From contig NZ_FRAR01000025.1 of assembly GCF_900142375.1 (NCBI RefSeq), forward strand, positions 1 through 38,545: a stretch of DNA of 38,545 bases. Reading direction: 5' to 3'. The notes under the pieces were generated by a model. That model was not told the origin of the DNA. It did no database searches and worked only from the letters and a program-made list of their open reading frames with translations. This DNA comes from Desulforamulus aeronauticus DSM 10349. GTDB taxonomy: Bacteria; Bacillota; Desulfotomaculia; Desulfotomaculales; Desulfotomaculaceae. Made by a program: the position numbers and the translations under genes. Shown piece by piece: positions 8,977 to 17,530 of this stretch (positions within the stretch are counted from its first letter, which is position 1; every line of letters starts with the position of its first letter).

Positions 8977-9010
8977 GGGACGCAGCGAAACTAAAGTTTC
9001 GTTACGTCCC
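8977..9010 (-). terminator. Terminator of the rfb operon
   Basis: Stem 8977-8991 with 8996-9010 (15 bp including G-U pairs), 4-nt loop, followed on the minus strand by TTTTG. It lies 43 nt after the stop codon of the GT2 gene ending at 9054. Confidence 0.8.
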
Positions 9011-9053
9011 CCATTATTGGGGTTTGATAGTCGTTAATCTATCTACTGTTACA

Positions 9054-10283
9054 TCACGGTTTTGAAAAACGTAGGTAATAATCTTTGATACTTTTGAAAT
9101 TAGTCAACCCTACACCAAAAAGAGTATCCTTAATCTTGGTATAGAGGGGTTGGTCCGCTGCAGTACAAACAAGCTGTCCGCCTTCTTTTAACAAACCGTT
9201 CAGATTGATAAATAAATCTTCTATATTTTTCAACTGGTTGGACTCACTCTCAACGATAATATAATCATAGAGCCGACTGCCAAAATAGCTAAGTAAATTA
9301 TCGGTTTCTGTATGAATGCAATATTCACATATAGTTTCAAGGTCGGTCAGATTTTTTTCTTGTTCTGAAAGATAGAAAATCCTTATATTCTGGCTGCCAT
9401 GACTTTTGCAGGTATTTTTAATTTGCAGCAGTGTTGCACCATAAGATAAGCCGATACCTAATATATTGACATCATATTGTGGCTTATAATTCAGAAGATT
9501 TAATACGTTAAAGTCAATATAGCTGGCCTGCCAGGAATCAACACCAAATTTCTCAAAAAATAGAAGTCGGTTTCTTTGTGCAAGGTTATTTTTGGTATAT
9601 TCGACATTGAATGTAATGGAGCCGAAATGATGAACAAAGGTATCCCTTGCTAAAATTAACCTATAGCCGGCTCTTCTTATACGAAAGCTGATGGCATCAT
9701 CATCGTAGGCTCCTGGGTTAAAATCCTCATCAAAGCCGCCCATGGCTTTTTGTACATCTGTCCTGAAAAGACAGGTGTAGGTGACAAGTTTCAATCGCTC
9801 CTCCCACAGTCGGGGATTGCTGACGTTATACTCCTTTGCTCGCTGCTGCATTTCATCCATAGAATTATATTTTAAAACAACCTGCTGATTATTGGAGGAT
9901 GCGTTGCACACTGGAACCACCATACCGATTTTGTCATCGGCTTCCATACAGGTTATTAGATTATCCAACCAGTTATAGGTAACAATAATATCATTACTTA
10001 GATTCAAAGTGTATTTGCCCTGAGCTATACGAAAGCCGCAGTTGACAGCCTTATCCACACCAATATTTTTTGGAAAGCTAATCTTGATTGTGTTGGGTAA
10101 GCTGTTAAAATATTCCTCTGTACCATCTGTTGAGCCATTATTGATGGTTATCAACTCAAAATCAATATGGGAAGTATACTTAAAAAGGCTGTCAATGCAT
10201 TGTTTTGTATAATCGAGATGATTATAAGCAAGTACAACAATGCTAACAACAGGCGAGTGCACTTCTTTGGCATTGGTATCCAT
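9054..10283 (-). CDS. Family-2 glycosyltransferase with methyltransferase-like tail
   Basis: 409 residues. Residues about 12-240 are a GT2 (GT-A) domain: VSIVVLAYNHLDYTKQ, a TINNGSTDGT motif, LNLSNDI in the DxD position (Asp only partly conserved), GGFDEDFNPGAYDDDAISFR with the acidic catalytic residues, and a VHHFGS metal-site histidine pair. Residues about 275-405 resemble a degenerate Rossmann methyltransferase (VNILGIGLSYGATLLQIK, YDYIIVESE, LLKEGGQLVCTA), with no clear SAM-binding glycine motif. It is the last gene of the dideoxysugar operon and so is a good candidate for the enzyme that transfers the sugar made by the operon. The ribosome binding site (AAGGCG) is weak and far from the ATG. 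Confidence 0.82.
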   Translation of the reverse strand: MDTNAKEVHSPVVSIVVLAYNHLDYTKQCIDSLFKYTSHIDFELITINNGSTDGTEEYFNSLPNTIKISFPKNIGVDKAVNCGFRIAQGKYTLNLSNDIIVTYNWLDNLITCMEADDKIGMVVPVCNASSNNQQVVLKYNSMDEMQQRAKEYNVSNPRLWEERLKLVTYTCLFRTDVQKAMGGFDEDFNPGAYDDDAISFRIRRAGYRLILARDTFVHHFGSITFNVEYTKNNLAQRNRLLFFEKFGVDSWQASYIDFNVLNLLNYKPQYDVNILGIGLSYGATLLQIKNTCKSHGSQNIRIFYLSEQEKNLTDLETICEYCIHTETDNLLSYFGSRLYDYIIVESESNQLKNIEDLFINLNGLLKEGGQLVCTAADQPLYTKIKDTLFGVGLTNFKSIKDYYLRFSKP

Positions 10284-10317
10284 GTCTATATCTTCGCCTT
10301 TCTGTTTTTGATTCGTG

Positions 10318-11640
10318 TCATTTATAGGGGGCCATAAAGCTATCTATGATATGGCTGATATAATCAAGCCTTACTTCATCAATTCCAGGATAAACGCCGA
10401 TAAAAAAGGTGTTTTGCAGTACCTTTTCCGTGTGCTCCAGCCCGCCGGCAACCCGGTGCTTGATAGTACGGTAGGCGGGATGTTTTAAGATATTGCCGGC
10501 AAACAGCATTCTGGTTTCTACCTGTTTTTTTTCTAGAAAAGTTACGATCTCTCTGCGTGAAAAAGGAGCTTGTTCCTTTACTGTCAGGGGCAGCGCAAAC
10601 CAGGAGGGCTTAGCCTTTGGCAGTGACCTAGGAAGTATCAAATGCTCCTCATATTTTTTTAAGGCATTATATAAAAACTGGAAGTTCTTTTGTCGCCGGG
10701 CGCTGAAGGAGGGCAGTTTTTTAAGCTGCTCAATTCCCATGGCACATTGAATATCCAGCGGTTTTAGATTGTACCCAATGTTGTTGTAAACGTATTTGTG
10801 GTCATAGCCATAGGGCAGGCTCTCATAGGTGTGGTCAAATCGATGGCCACAGGCACCGTTTGGATTTGCTTCTCCTGTTTGACAATAGCAAGCTCTACCC
10901 CAATCTCGGATAGATAAAGCCTGCCGATATAAAGCAACATTATTTGTTAGAAGCGCCCCGCCTTCACCCATTGAGATATGATGGGCTGCATAAAAACTGT
11001 AGGTGGAAAGATCTCCAAAGGTGCCGCACAGCTTACCGTCGTAATAGGAGTCAAGTGCATCGCAGGTGTCCTCAATCACATAAAGATTGTATTGCTTGGC
11101 AAAATCCATAATGACATCCATCTGGGCAGGATTGCCCAGGGTATGGGCAAACATGATGGCTCGCGTTCTGGGAGATCTAGCTTCCTCAAGTTTGGCTGCA
11201 TTTATATTGTAGGTTCCTTCCTCGGTATCGACAAATACAGGTGTCAATCCATTCTGAAGAATGGGATTTAGCGTGGTGGGGAAAGTCTGAGCGGTGGTGA
11301 TAACTTCATCCCCGGCTTGCAAGGGATGAGGTAAATTAGCTGAGCAAAGAGAACTTACGGCCACCAGATTGGCTGATGATCCCGAGTTGACTAGCACACC
11401 ATATTTCATGCCCATAAAGGATAAAAAATCCCCTATAAATTCTTTGCCTTTAACTCCCAGGGTAAGCCAAAAATCCAGCACACTATCCACCATGGCCTGC
11501 ATTTCCTTTTCATTAAATACCCTACCGGCATAGTGTACCTTGGTTTCACCCGGAATGAAGCTCCGGCTGCTTTCTCTGAGCCGATAAAGTTGAGCTACTT
11601 TTTCCAGAATTTCTGCTCTTACTTGCTGCTCTGTGTTCAT
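10318..11640 (-). CDS. rfbH: CDP-4-keto-6-deoxyglucose 3-dehydrase (E1)
   Basis: 440 residues from the ATG at 11640 (GGGAGGG 6 nt upstream), close to the usual 437 of RfbH/DdhC. This PMP-dependent, iron-sulfur enzyme removes the C3 hydroxyl of CDP-4-keto-6-deoxyglucose. The diagnostic feature is present: in the aminotransferase-like active site the PLP lysine is replaced by His in YAAHHISMGEGGALLTNN. Cysteines in CYCQTGEANPNGACGHRF match the [2Fe-2S] ligands of the family. It needs an electron-donating reductase (E3, RfbI), which is not in the window. The upstream DegT gene stops one base before this ATG. Confidence 0.93.
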   Translation of the reverse strand: MNTEQQVRAEILEKVAQLYRLRESSRSFIPGETKVHYAGRVFNEKEMQAMVDSVLDFWLTLGVKGKEFIGDFLSFMGMKYGVLVNSGSSANLVAVSSLCSANLPHPLQAGDEVITTAQTFPTTLNPILQNGLTPVFVDTEEGTYNINAAKLEEARSPRTRAIMFAHTLGNPAQMDVIMDFAKQYNLYVIEDTCDALDSYYDGKLCGTFGDLSTYSFYAAHHISMGEGGALLTNNVALYRQALSIRDWGRACYCQTGEANPNGACGHRFDHTYESLPYGYDHKYVYNNIGYNLKPLDIQCAMGIEQLKKLPSFSARRQKNFQFLYNALKKYEEHLILPRSLPKAKPSWFALPLTVKEQAPFSRREIVTFLEKKQVETRMLFAGNILKHPAYRTIKHRVAGGLEHTEKVLQNTFFIGVYPGIDEVRLDYISHIIDSFMAPYK

Positions 11641-11641
11641 T

Positions 11642-12760
11642 TTACCCTCCCGTATTTTTATGAATGAGGCTGAGTAAGCTTTGACAAACAAACTCAATAT
11701 CCGCCTCATCCAAATTGGCCGCTGAAGGAAGTGAAATTCCTCTTTGCTCCACGTTTTTTGCTACCGGATTCTCAAACCTTTGCTCAAACACAGGAAAACA
11801 ACTCATTCTAGGAAACCCCGGCCTGGCATGAATGTTCAATTGCTTTAGTCCTGCCAAAATGTCATCCCGATTTGCTGTGATACGGGAGTCAAGCAAAAGG
11901 GAAGGGTAGCAATAATTGCTTTGGCAGCCCGGTTTTTCCTTGATTATTTTGATACCTGCCACGTCTTTGAGACGTTGGTCATAATAAGTAAAGAGCTGCC
12001 TTTTTTTGGCCAATAATTCATCGACCCGCTCGAGTTGGGCCAGGGCAAGGGCAGCTGTTACGTTATTGATAGTATATTGATATCCCAGCAGATCCGACCA
12101 AAAAACCGCCTTGCGGTCGGTTCTACCCATGGATGCCAGCAGACTGGCCTTTTGGTAAATTTCTTCATTATTAGTAAGCAGCATACCGCCTTCACCGCTG
12201 ACTGTCATTTTTGCCCCTTGAAAACTAAAACAGGCAACATCGCCAAAGCTGCCCACAGGTTTTCCTTTGTATGTGGCACCAATGGCCGGGGCGGCATCTT
12301 CAATGACAAATAAACCGTATTCCGCGGCAATTTTTAGTATTTCATCCATTTCGGCGGGGTGCCCGAAGGTGTGTACCAACATAATGGCTTTGGTTTTGGT
12401 GGTAATCGCCTGACGGATGCAATGGGGATCAATGGTCCAGGTATCAGGGTCAATATCCACAAAAACACAGGTTGCACCGGTATAAGCAATGGCATAGGCA
12501 GTGGCAACCCAACTGAAATCCGTAACAATTACCTCATCACCCGGTTTCAATCCCAAAGCCTGGGCTGCCAGATGCAATGCCAAGGTGCAGCAATGGGTTG
12601 CCACCGCATATTTTACACCGACATAGTCGGCACAGGCTTTTTCCAGTCTTTTGATGTATTGGTCATAATTTTCATACCAGCCATGGTTCACCGCATCCAT
12701 CACATAAGAAACTTCTTTAGCAGTAATGGATGGTCCGGCAAAGCTGATTTTTTTGTTCAT
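11642..12760 (-). CDS. DegT/DnrJ/EryC1-type sugar aminotransferase
   Basis: 372 residues, ATG with AAGGGGTGG 8 nt upstream. The fold is that of PLP-dependent sugar aminotransferases: HCCTLALHLAAQALGLKPGDEV, DFSWVATAYAIAYTGA, VIEDAAPAIGATYKGKPVG, and the PLP lysine in FSFQGAKMTVSGEGGML. Unlike the neighbouring RfbH the lysine is kept, so a true aminotransferase is expected, probably acting on a 4-keto (or 3-keto) deoxysugar nucleotide in the same pathway. With the nearby GNAT this could give an N-acetylated amino-dideoxysugar. The exact product cannot be told from sequence. Confidence 0.88.
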   Translation of the reverse strand: MNKKISFAGPSITAKEVSYVMDAVNHGWYENYDQYIKRLEKACADYVGVKYAVATHCCTLALHLAAQALGLKPGDEVIVTDFSWVATAYAIAYTGATCVFVDIDPDTWTIDPHCIRQAITTKTKAIMLVHTFGHPAEMDEILKIAAEYGLFVIEDAAPAIGATYKGKPVGSFGDVACFSFQGAKMTVSGEGGMLLTNNEEIYQKASLLASMGRTDRKAVFWSDLLGYQYTINNVTAALALAQLERVDELLAKKRQLFTYYDQRLKDVAGIKIIKEKPGCQSNYCYPSLLLDSRITANRDDILAGLKQLNIHARPGFPRMSCFPVFEQRFENPVAKNVEQRGISLPSAANLDEADIEFVCQSLLSLIHKNTGG

Positions 12761-12785
12761 TGTCTTGCCACCCCTTCCGAAAAGC

Positions 12786-13952
12786 TTATAGGAATCGTTT
12801 TATCCTTTGTAGTCTTTCACAGGCTTCATCCAGCACTTTATCGTCTTTGGCAAAGCAAAACCGCAGTAAGTTTTTACCGCCTTCTCGGTGATAAAAGGCC
12901 TCTCCCGGGACCGCAGCCACACCCGTTTTATCTAACAAATAGATAGCTTTTTCCTTGCTGGTAACTCCTGGCAAAGCGCTTGTGTCCGCTAAGACATAAT
13001 AGGCACCTTGGGGTACATAGGGTGGCAAAGCGGCTTCCTGAAGGGCTTTGCAGAGATCATTTCGCTTTTGTTCATAGGCTGTGCCAAGGGAGTGATAAAA
13101 ACTATCCGGCAAAGTGTGGACGGCTTTACCCACAGCTGCCTGCAGGGGTGAGGGAGCACAGACATAAACCAAATCATGAACGTAGCCTATCTGCCGGGCA
13201 AATTCCTCGTTACAGGCACAATAACCGATTCGCCAGCCTGTGATGCTAAAGGTTTTGGAGTAGCCGGAGATTGTAATGACACGATCTTTGGCAGTTGGCA
13301 AGGAGCCGGGGCTGCTATGAGACAGTCCATCATAAAGGATATATTCATAGATCTCATCGGTAAAAATAAACAGGTGATGCCGCGTACAGATATCCGCCAA
13401 TACCTCCAACTCCCGGCGTGAAAAAACCTTGCCGGAAGGATTTGCCGGAGTGTTGATTAGAATGCCCTTGGTCTTTGGCGTAATTAGATGTTCAAGCTCA
13501 GCGGCATTAAATTCCCAGCAGGGAGGCGTTAAGGTCGCATAGACCGGAGTGATATCCAAGGCCAAGAGCGTGTACTCGTGATAACCATAGAATGGTTCAA
13601 AGAGAATAACTTCATCTCCGGGATTAAGAAGTGCCAGGCAGGCACAATAAAAGGCTCCTGTTGAACCGGCGGTGACGATGATTTCCTTGCGGGGGTCTGC
13701 CTGGATAGAATTATAATGTAGAAGTTTTTCTGAGATGGCCTCTCGCAGCTCGGATAAACCATCATAGCGGGTGTAGTGATTAAGGCCATCATCGATGGCA
13801 GTTTTAGCCGCCGTGCTCAGAATTGGCGGCAGTGGTAAGTCGCAAATACCTTGGGATAGGTTGATGCCGCCTGTTTTTTCACATTCAATAGACATATCCC
13901 GTATATCTAAACAGGTCAGATGGCGGAGCCTTTGGTTGAGGTTGCCTTCCAA
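12786..13952 (-). CDS. Class I/II PLP aminotransferase
   Basis: 388 residues from the TTG at 13952, chosen because AGAGGAGG sits 7 nt upstream; a GTG at 13970 lies in front of that site. Motifs of the aspartate/kynurenine aminotransferase superfamily: GINLSQGICDLPLP, TAGSTGAFYCACLALLNPGDEV, NTPANPSGKVF, FTDEIYEYILY and the PLP lysine in ISGYSKTFSITGWRIGY, with the carboxylate-binding Arg near LLRFCFA. It is an amino-acid type enzyme rather than a sugar aminotransferase. Its place in a sugar operon is unusual and suggests that an amino- or keto-acid building block is made for the glycan. Amino-acid metabolism without a link to the sugar is possible. Confidence 0.85.
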   Translation of the reverse strand: MEGNLNQRLRHLTCLDIRDMSIECEKTGGINLSQGICDLPLPPILSTAAKTAIDDGLNHYTRYDGLSELREAISEKLLHYNSIQADPRKEIIVTAGSTGAFYCACLALLNPGDEVILFEPFYGYHEYTLLALDITPVYATLTPPCWEFNAAELEHLITPKTKGILINTPANPSGKVFSRRELEVLADICTRHHLFIFTDEIYEYILYDGLSHSSPGSLPTAKDRVITISGYSKTFSITGWRIGYCACNEEFARQIGYVHDLVYVCAPSPLQAAVGKAVHTLPDSFYHSLGTAYEQKRNDLCKALQEAALPPYVPQGAYYVLADTSALPGVTSKEKAIYLLDKTGVAAVPGEAFYHREGGKNLLRFCFAKDDKVLDEACERLQRIKRFL

Positions 13953-13966
13953 CAGAATGCCTCCTC

Positions 13967-14641
13967 TCACATTTTAGGAAACCATTGGGCGTTTTGTTCT
14001 TTCCACTGGTCGATAGTAAGCTGCATTTGCGTGTAACACTTTCGGGTAACGGGTTGACCGGCTAATTCTCTTGTCTCAAGCGGTATATCCTTCACCTTGC
14101 AAAAGCTGTTTTTGCTGTAAAAGGAAATGGCTTTTTCATTGTCAGAAAGCACACGCAGCGTCACTTGTTGCAGTTTCAACTCCGTCATGCCCCAGTAAAT
14201 CAATGCGTTCATAGCAAAAGTCATCATGCCGCCATAGCCTGTTTTTTCGCCCCGCACCACGGCATCAAGCTCACAGCTTTTTTGTGCATAATCAAATGAA
14301 GAAAAGCCGATATGTCCGACTTTGGTGCCGTCGTTGGCGATAATGAGAAACAAAATTCGATCATTTCTGGCTATGATCAGATCGTTAAGCCATTTTTCGG
14401 TGCTCTCCGCTGTGGCTACAAATTGCCCAGGCGACATGTGGGCATTTTCATTGCGCCAGCGTGCCAAAGTATCTGCACAGTCAGGGATGGTAATAGCGTA
14501 ATTAGAGGTGATGGGTCTTAGATAGCCAACCCTGGTCAATTGGGGGGTATCAATGGGGATACACTGTAAAGGCTCCCAGGCATGTTTGCATTTGAACTTA
14601 TTCAGTGTGTTAATAACATGGTTTTGATAAGCGTTCGGCAT
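13967..14641 (-). CDS. GNAT-family N-acetyltransferase
   Basis: 224 residues from the ATG at 14641 (GAGGGGGG just upstream); a longer frame to 14782 lies inside the upstream gene. GNAT fold: LARWRNENAHMSPGQF, FLIIANDGTKVGHIGFSSFD (beta 4), DAVVRGEKTGYGGMMTFAM (acetyl-CoA loop, G-x-G-G), LRVLSDNEKAISFYSKNSF (beta 5 and the Tyr-containing end). The sequence is like RimJ/RimL or sugar N-acetyltransferases. In this operon it may acetylate the amino group put on by the DegT enzyme. It ends 14 nt before the next gene. Confidence 0.82.
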   Translation of the reverse strand: MPNAYQNHVINTLNKFKCKHAWEPLQCIPIDTPQLTRVGYLRPITSNYAITIPDCADTLARWRNENAHMSPGQFVATAESTEKWLNDLIIARNDRILFLIIANDGTKVGHIGFSSFDYAQKSCELDAVVRGEKTGYGGMMTFAMNALIYWGMTELKLQQVTLRVLSDNEKAISFYSKNSFCKVKDIPLETRELAGQPVTRKCYTQMQLTIDQWKEQNAQWFPKM

Positions 14642-14654
14642 GATTTCCCCCCTC

Positions 14655-16409
14655 TTAGGCCTGGCTGTCTGTTTTATCGCTGCCGATGGGCTTGACAAGC
14701 ATATTGCCGGCGAGTTCATCACGGGGCAGCAGAGGCTCCTGATCTTCAATGGGACGGTTGATCGCAAGCTTTGGGTAGACATAAGTGGATTGTGGCAGTT
14801 GAATTTCGATAAGGATCGGCTCGTCAGAGGACAGAAGGGGCTTTAGGCTGGACAGTTCGTGACTATCTTTGATATTTACCGTTCTAATACCATAGGCTGC
14901 TGCTATTTTACAAAAATCCGGTGCTTCGTAGTCCTTGATCGTGGCGTTATACCTGCCCTCAAAATACATCTCTTGAAAATGTCTGATCATGCCCAGGCTG
15001 TGATTATTCATCACAATGATTTTAACGGGAATGCGATTTCTTTTAAGTAGGGCCAGCTCCTGTATATTCATTTGCAGCCCGCCATCTCCGGCAATGGCCA
15101 GCACCTTTCCCCTCTGCGGGTTTTGGTAGTAAGCCCCGATTGCCACCGGTAAAGAAAAGCCCATGGCACCCATGCCGCCGGAAATCAGCAGACGCTGGTC
15201 TTGACTAATTTGCATGGATTGCGCCGCCCACATCTGATTTTGCCCCACATCCAGGCAGATAACATCATCTACCGCTGTTATCTTGGAGAGTTCCGACATG
15301 ATAAAATTAGGGTCTGATATATGGTTAGCTCCGACAGAAGGATATTTCTGTCGATAGGTTCGCGCTTGCTCAAGCCACGAACTGTAAGCAGGGTTGTTCA
15401 GTTGACTAATCTTTTCATTTAGGGCGTGCAGGAAATAACCAATGTCTGCATGAACGGCATATTCGTCCTTTTTTATCTTTTTGTCTAATTCGTTTCTATC
15501 AATGTCAACCCTCACAAGCTTTGCTTCACGGGCAAAGGTGCTTGCTGTACCGGTCTGCCTTGAATCAAGCCTGGTACCCAGGGCAAGAATGAAATCACTG
15601 TTGGCAATGGTCAAATTTGCGTAACGATTGCCGTAGGCACCAATCATGCCGAAATAATTATCGTTTGTATTATCGTATACATCGCGCCCCATCAGTGAAC
15701 AGACAATCGGTATTTCCAACTGTTTTGCCATTTGATTGAAAAGCTTCTGGGCACTGGAGAGCCGAACCCCGCCGCCAACTAATATCACTGGCCGTTGGGC
15801 CTTCCCCAGCAATTCCATGATGTGAGCAAGGGAGAAATCCGCCACCCTATCTTCAGGTTTCTCAGGATAGCCGCACAGACAGTTGTCATCCACATTGGCC
15901 CGCTGAATATCCATAGGGATATCGAGTAAGACTGGGCCTTTTCTACCGGAGGTAGCTATGGATATTGCTTTTTCCAGCTCGTATCTTATCTGCAGGGGAT
16001 CGATGATCCGAACAGCATATTTGGTGATGGGCTTCACGATACTAACAATATCGGTTTCCTGGAAGCCTAGCTGCCGTACTGGCAAGGCTCCCTTATATTC
16101 ATAGGTATTCACTTGCCCGGTTAGGTAAAGGCAGGGAATAGAATCAAAATAAGCACTGCCGATACCGGTTAACAGATTGGTAGCCCCCGGTCCACTGGTG
16201 GCAATGGCTACACCAAGGTCATTTTTTCTTCTGGCATAGCCTTCCGCAGCAAAGGCAGCTCCTTGTTCATGATAAGTGCCGATAAAATGTAGGTCCTGCC
16301 TCTGGTATAAGGAGTCAATCAGATGAGTAATCGCTCCGCCTGCATAGCCAAAAACATGTGTGCAGCCTCGTTCTGCCAGAAAGCCAGCAATATAGTCTGA
16401 TAATTTCAT
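14655..16409 (-). CDS. Acetolactate-synthase-like TPP enzyme in a sugar operon
   Basis: 584 residues from ATG 16409; a GTG two codons upstream has better spacing to GGAGGG and is also possible. Three TPP-enzyme domains: N-terminal Pyr domain with the catalytic Glu in YHEQGAAFAAEGYAR and SGPGATNLLTGIGSAYFDSIP; central domain (VILVGGGVR, LALGTRLDSRQTG); C-terminal PP domain with the TPP motif AGDGGLQMNIQELALL ending in VMNNHSLGM. It is most like the catalytic subunit of acetohydroxyacid synthase, but there is no IlvN or IlvC beside it. Known precedent: YerE, an FAD/TPP enzyme of this family, adds a two-carbon unit from pyruvate to CDP-4-keto-3,6-dideoxyglucose. That role fits the rfbFGH context but is inferred. 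A short-chain keto-acid supply for an acyl side chain is the alternative. Confidence 0.82.
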   Translation of the reverse strand: MKLSDYIAGFLAERGCTHVFGYAGGAITHLIDSLYQRQDLHFIGTYHEQGAAFAAEGYARRKNDLGVAIATSGPGATNLLTGIGSAYFDSIPCLYLTGQVNTYEYKGALPVRQLGFQETDIVSIVKPITKYAVRIIDPLQIRYELEKAISIATSGRKGPVLLDIPMDIQRANVDDNCLCGYPEKPEDRVADFSLAHIMELLGKAQRPVILVGGGVRLSSAQKLFNQMAKQLEIPIVCSLMGRDVYDNTNDNYFGMIGAYGNRYANLTIANSDFILALGTRLDSRQTGTASTFAREAKLVRVDIDRNELDKKIKKDEYAVHADIGYFLHALNEKISQLNNPAYSSWLEQARTYRQKYPSVGANHISDPNFIMSELSKITAVDDVICLDVGQNQMWAAQSMQISQDQRLLISGGMGAMGFSLPVAIGAYYQNPQRGKVLAIAGDGGLQMNIQELALLKRNRIPVKIIVMNNHSLGMIRHFQEMYFEGRYNATIKDYEAPDFCKIAAAYGIRTVNIKDSHELSSLKPLLSSDEPILIEIQLPQSTYVYPKLAINRPIEDQEPLLPRDELAGNMLVKPIGSDKTDSQA

Positions 16410-16435
16410 AGGCACTGTGTCCCTCCGCTCTCGCC

Positions 16436-17530
16436 TTAGGTCATACAATATTCAGCTATTTGCTCCTTGCATAGCTGATAAATGTCCTTTTGGGCATCGT
16501 TTTTGTACCATGCTAGGGTATAATCTAAGGCTTTATGCAAAGTAAGGCGGGGCTGCCAGCCCAATAGGGTTTTCGCCTTGGTACAGTCCAGGCTTAATAA
16601 AACAGCTTCATGCAAAGCTGCTTGATTGGAACAATCCACCCATAGGCCGCTGCCCCAAAGTGCAATAACCTGTTCGACCACCTTTTTTACCGGAGCCACA
16701 GAATCAAAATCTGGTCCAAAGTTCCAGGCACCGCTGTATCGAGAACCGTCTTTAAACATCTTGGCTGCCAATAGCAGATAGCCATAAAGTGGTTCCAAGA
16801 CATGCTGCCAGGGACGAATAGAATTTGGGTTTCTGATTTCAATGGTTTTTTGTGACTGTAATGCTCTAATGCAATCGGGAAGCAGTCTGCAATCAGACCA
16901 ATCGCCGCCGCCAATGACATTGCCAGCTCGAACGGAAGCCAGGGATTTTTCCTGCTCGCCGCCTGAATCTGTGCTAAAGTAGGCTTTTCGATAAGAAGCC
17001 GTGACAATTTCCGCACAGCCCTTGCTGGCGCTGTAGGGGTCATAACCGCCTAGTGGATCCTTCTCCCTGTAGCCCCAAAGCTGTTCTCGATTTTCATAAC
17101 ATTTATCGGAGGTAATGATGACTCCTGTTTTAACTGTAGAGGAGGTTCGAATATTCTCCAAAACATGGACGGTACCCATCACGTTAGTTTCAAAGGTTAG
17201 CACGGGCATTTTGTAAGAGTGCCGGACAATTGGCTGGGCTGCCAAGTGAAATACGATTTCCGGTTGGTAGGTAGTGAAGACTTGCTTCAATTTAGAGGCA
17301 TCCAGGATATTGCCACGAATGTCAACCATTTTATCCGGCAGCCCGGAAAGAATAAAATTATCTTGCTGGGAAACAGGATCAAGTGCATAGCCAATGACGT
17401 TAGCACCCATTAAATGAAGCCAGAGTGACAACCAGGAACCCTTAAAGCCGGTATGGCCTGTTACCAGGACAGTCCTGCCTCGGTAGATGCCATCAAACAT
17501 TTCAGGAAAATTTAATCCCACAGTTTCCAT
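16436..17530 (-). CDS. rfbG: CDP-glucose 4,6-dehydratase
   Basis: 364 residues from ATG 17530 (AGGAG 7 nt upstream), near the 357-360 usual for RfbG. Short-chain dehydrogenase fold with NAD site TVLVTGHTGFKGSWLSLWLH, EIVFHLAAQPIVRHSYKMP, VIITSDKCYENRE and the active-site YSASK in GGYDPYSASKGCAE; WGYREKDPLGGYDPYS is typical of CDP-glucose dehydratases. It converts CDP-glucose to CDP-4-keto-6-deoxyglucose, the substrate of RfbH. It overlaps the end of rfbF by 19 bp. Confidence 0.95.
   Translation of the reverse strand: METVGLNFPEMFDGIYRGRTVLVTGHTGFKGSWLSLWLHLMGANVIGYALDPVSQQDNFILSGLPDKMVDIRGNILDASKLKQVFTTYQPEIVFHLAAQPIVRHSYKMPVLTFETNVMGTVHVLENIRTSSTVKTGVIITSDKCYENREQLWGYREKDPLGGYDPYSASKGCAEIVTASYRKAYFSTDSGGEQEKSLASVRAGNVIGGGDWSDCRLLPDCIRALQSQKTIEIRNPNSIRPWQHVLEPLYGYLLLAAKMFKDGSRYSGAWNFGPDFDSVAPVKKVVEQVIALWGSGLWVDCSNQAALHEAVLLSLDCTKAKTLLGWQPRLTLHKALDYTLAWYKNDAQKDIYQLCKEQIAEYCMT

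Noticed and set aside
12359-12946. 195-residue plus-strand frame within the aminotransferase genes
   Set aside because: Antisense shadow without a ribosome site or recognisable domain; the minus-strand genes here have clear catalytic motifs.
14641-14782. Longer N-terminus for the GNAT protein
   Set aside because: The extension overlaps the TPP enzyme gene in another frame and has no GNAT similarity; a strong ribosome site precedes the ATG at 14641.
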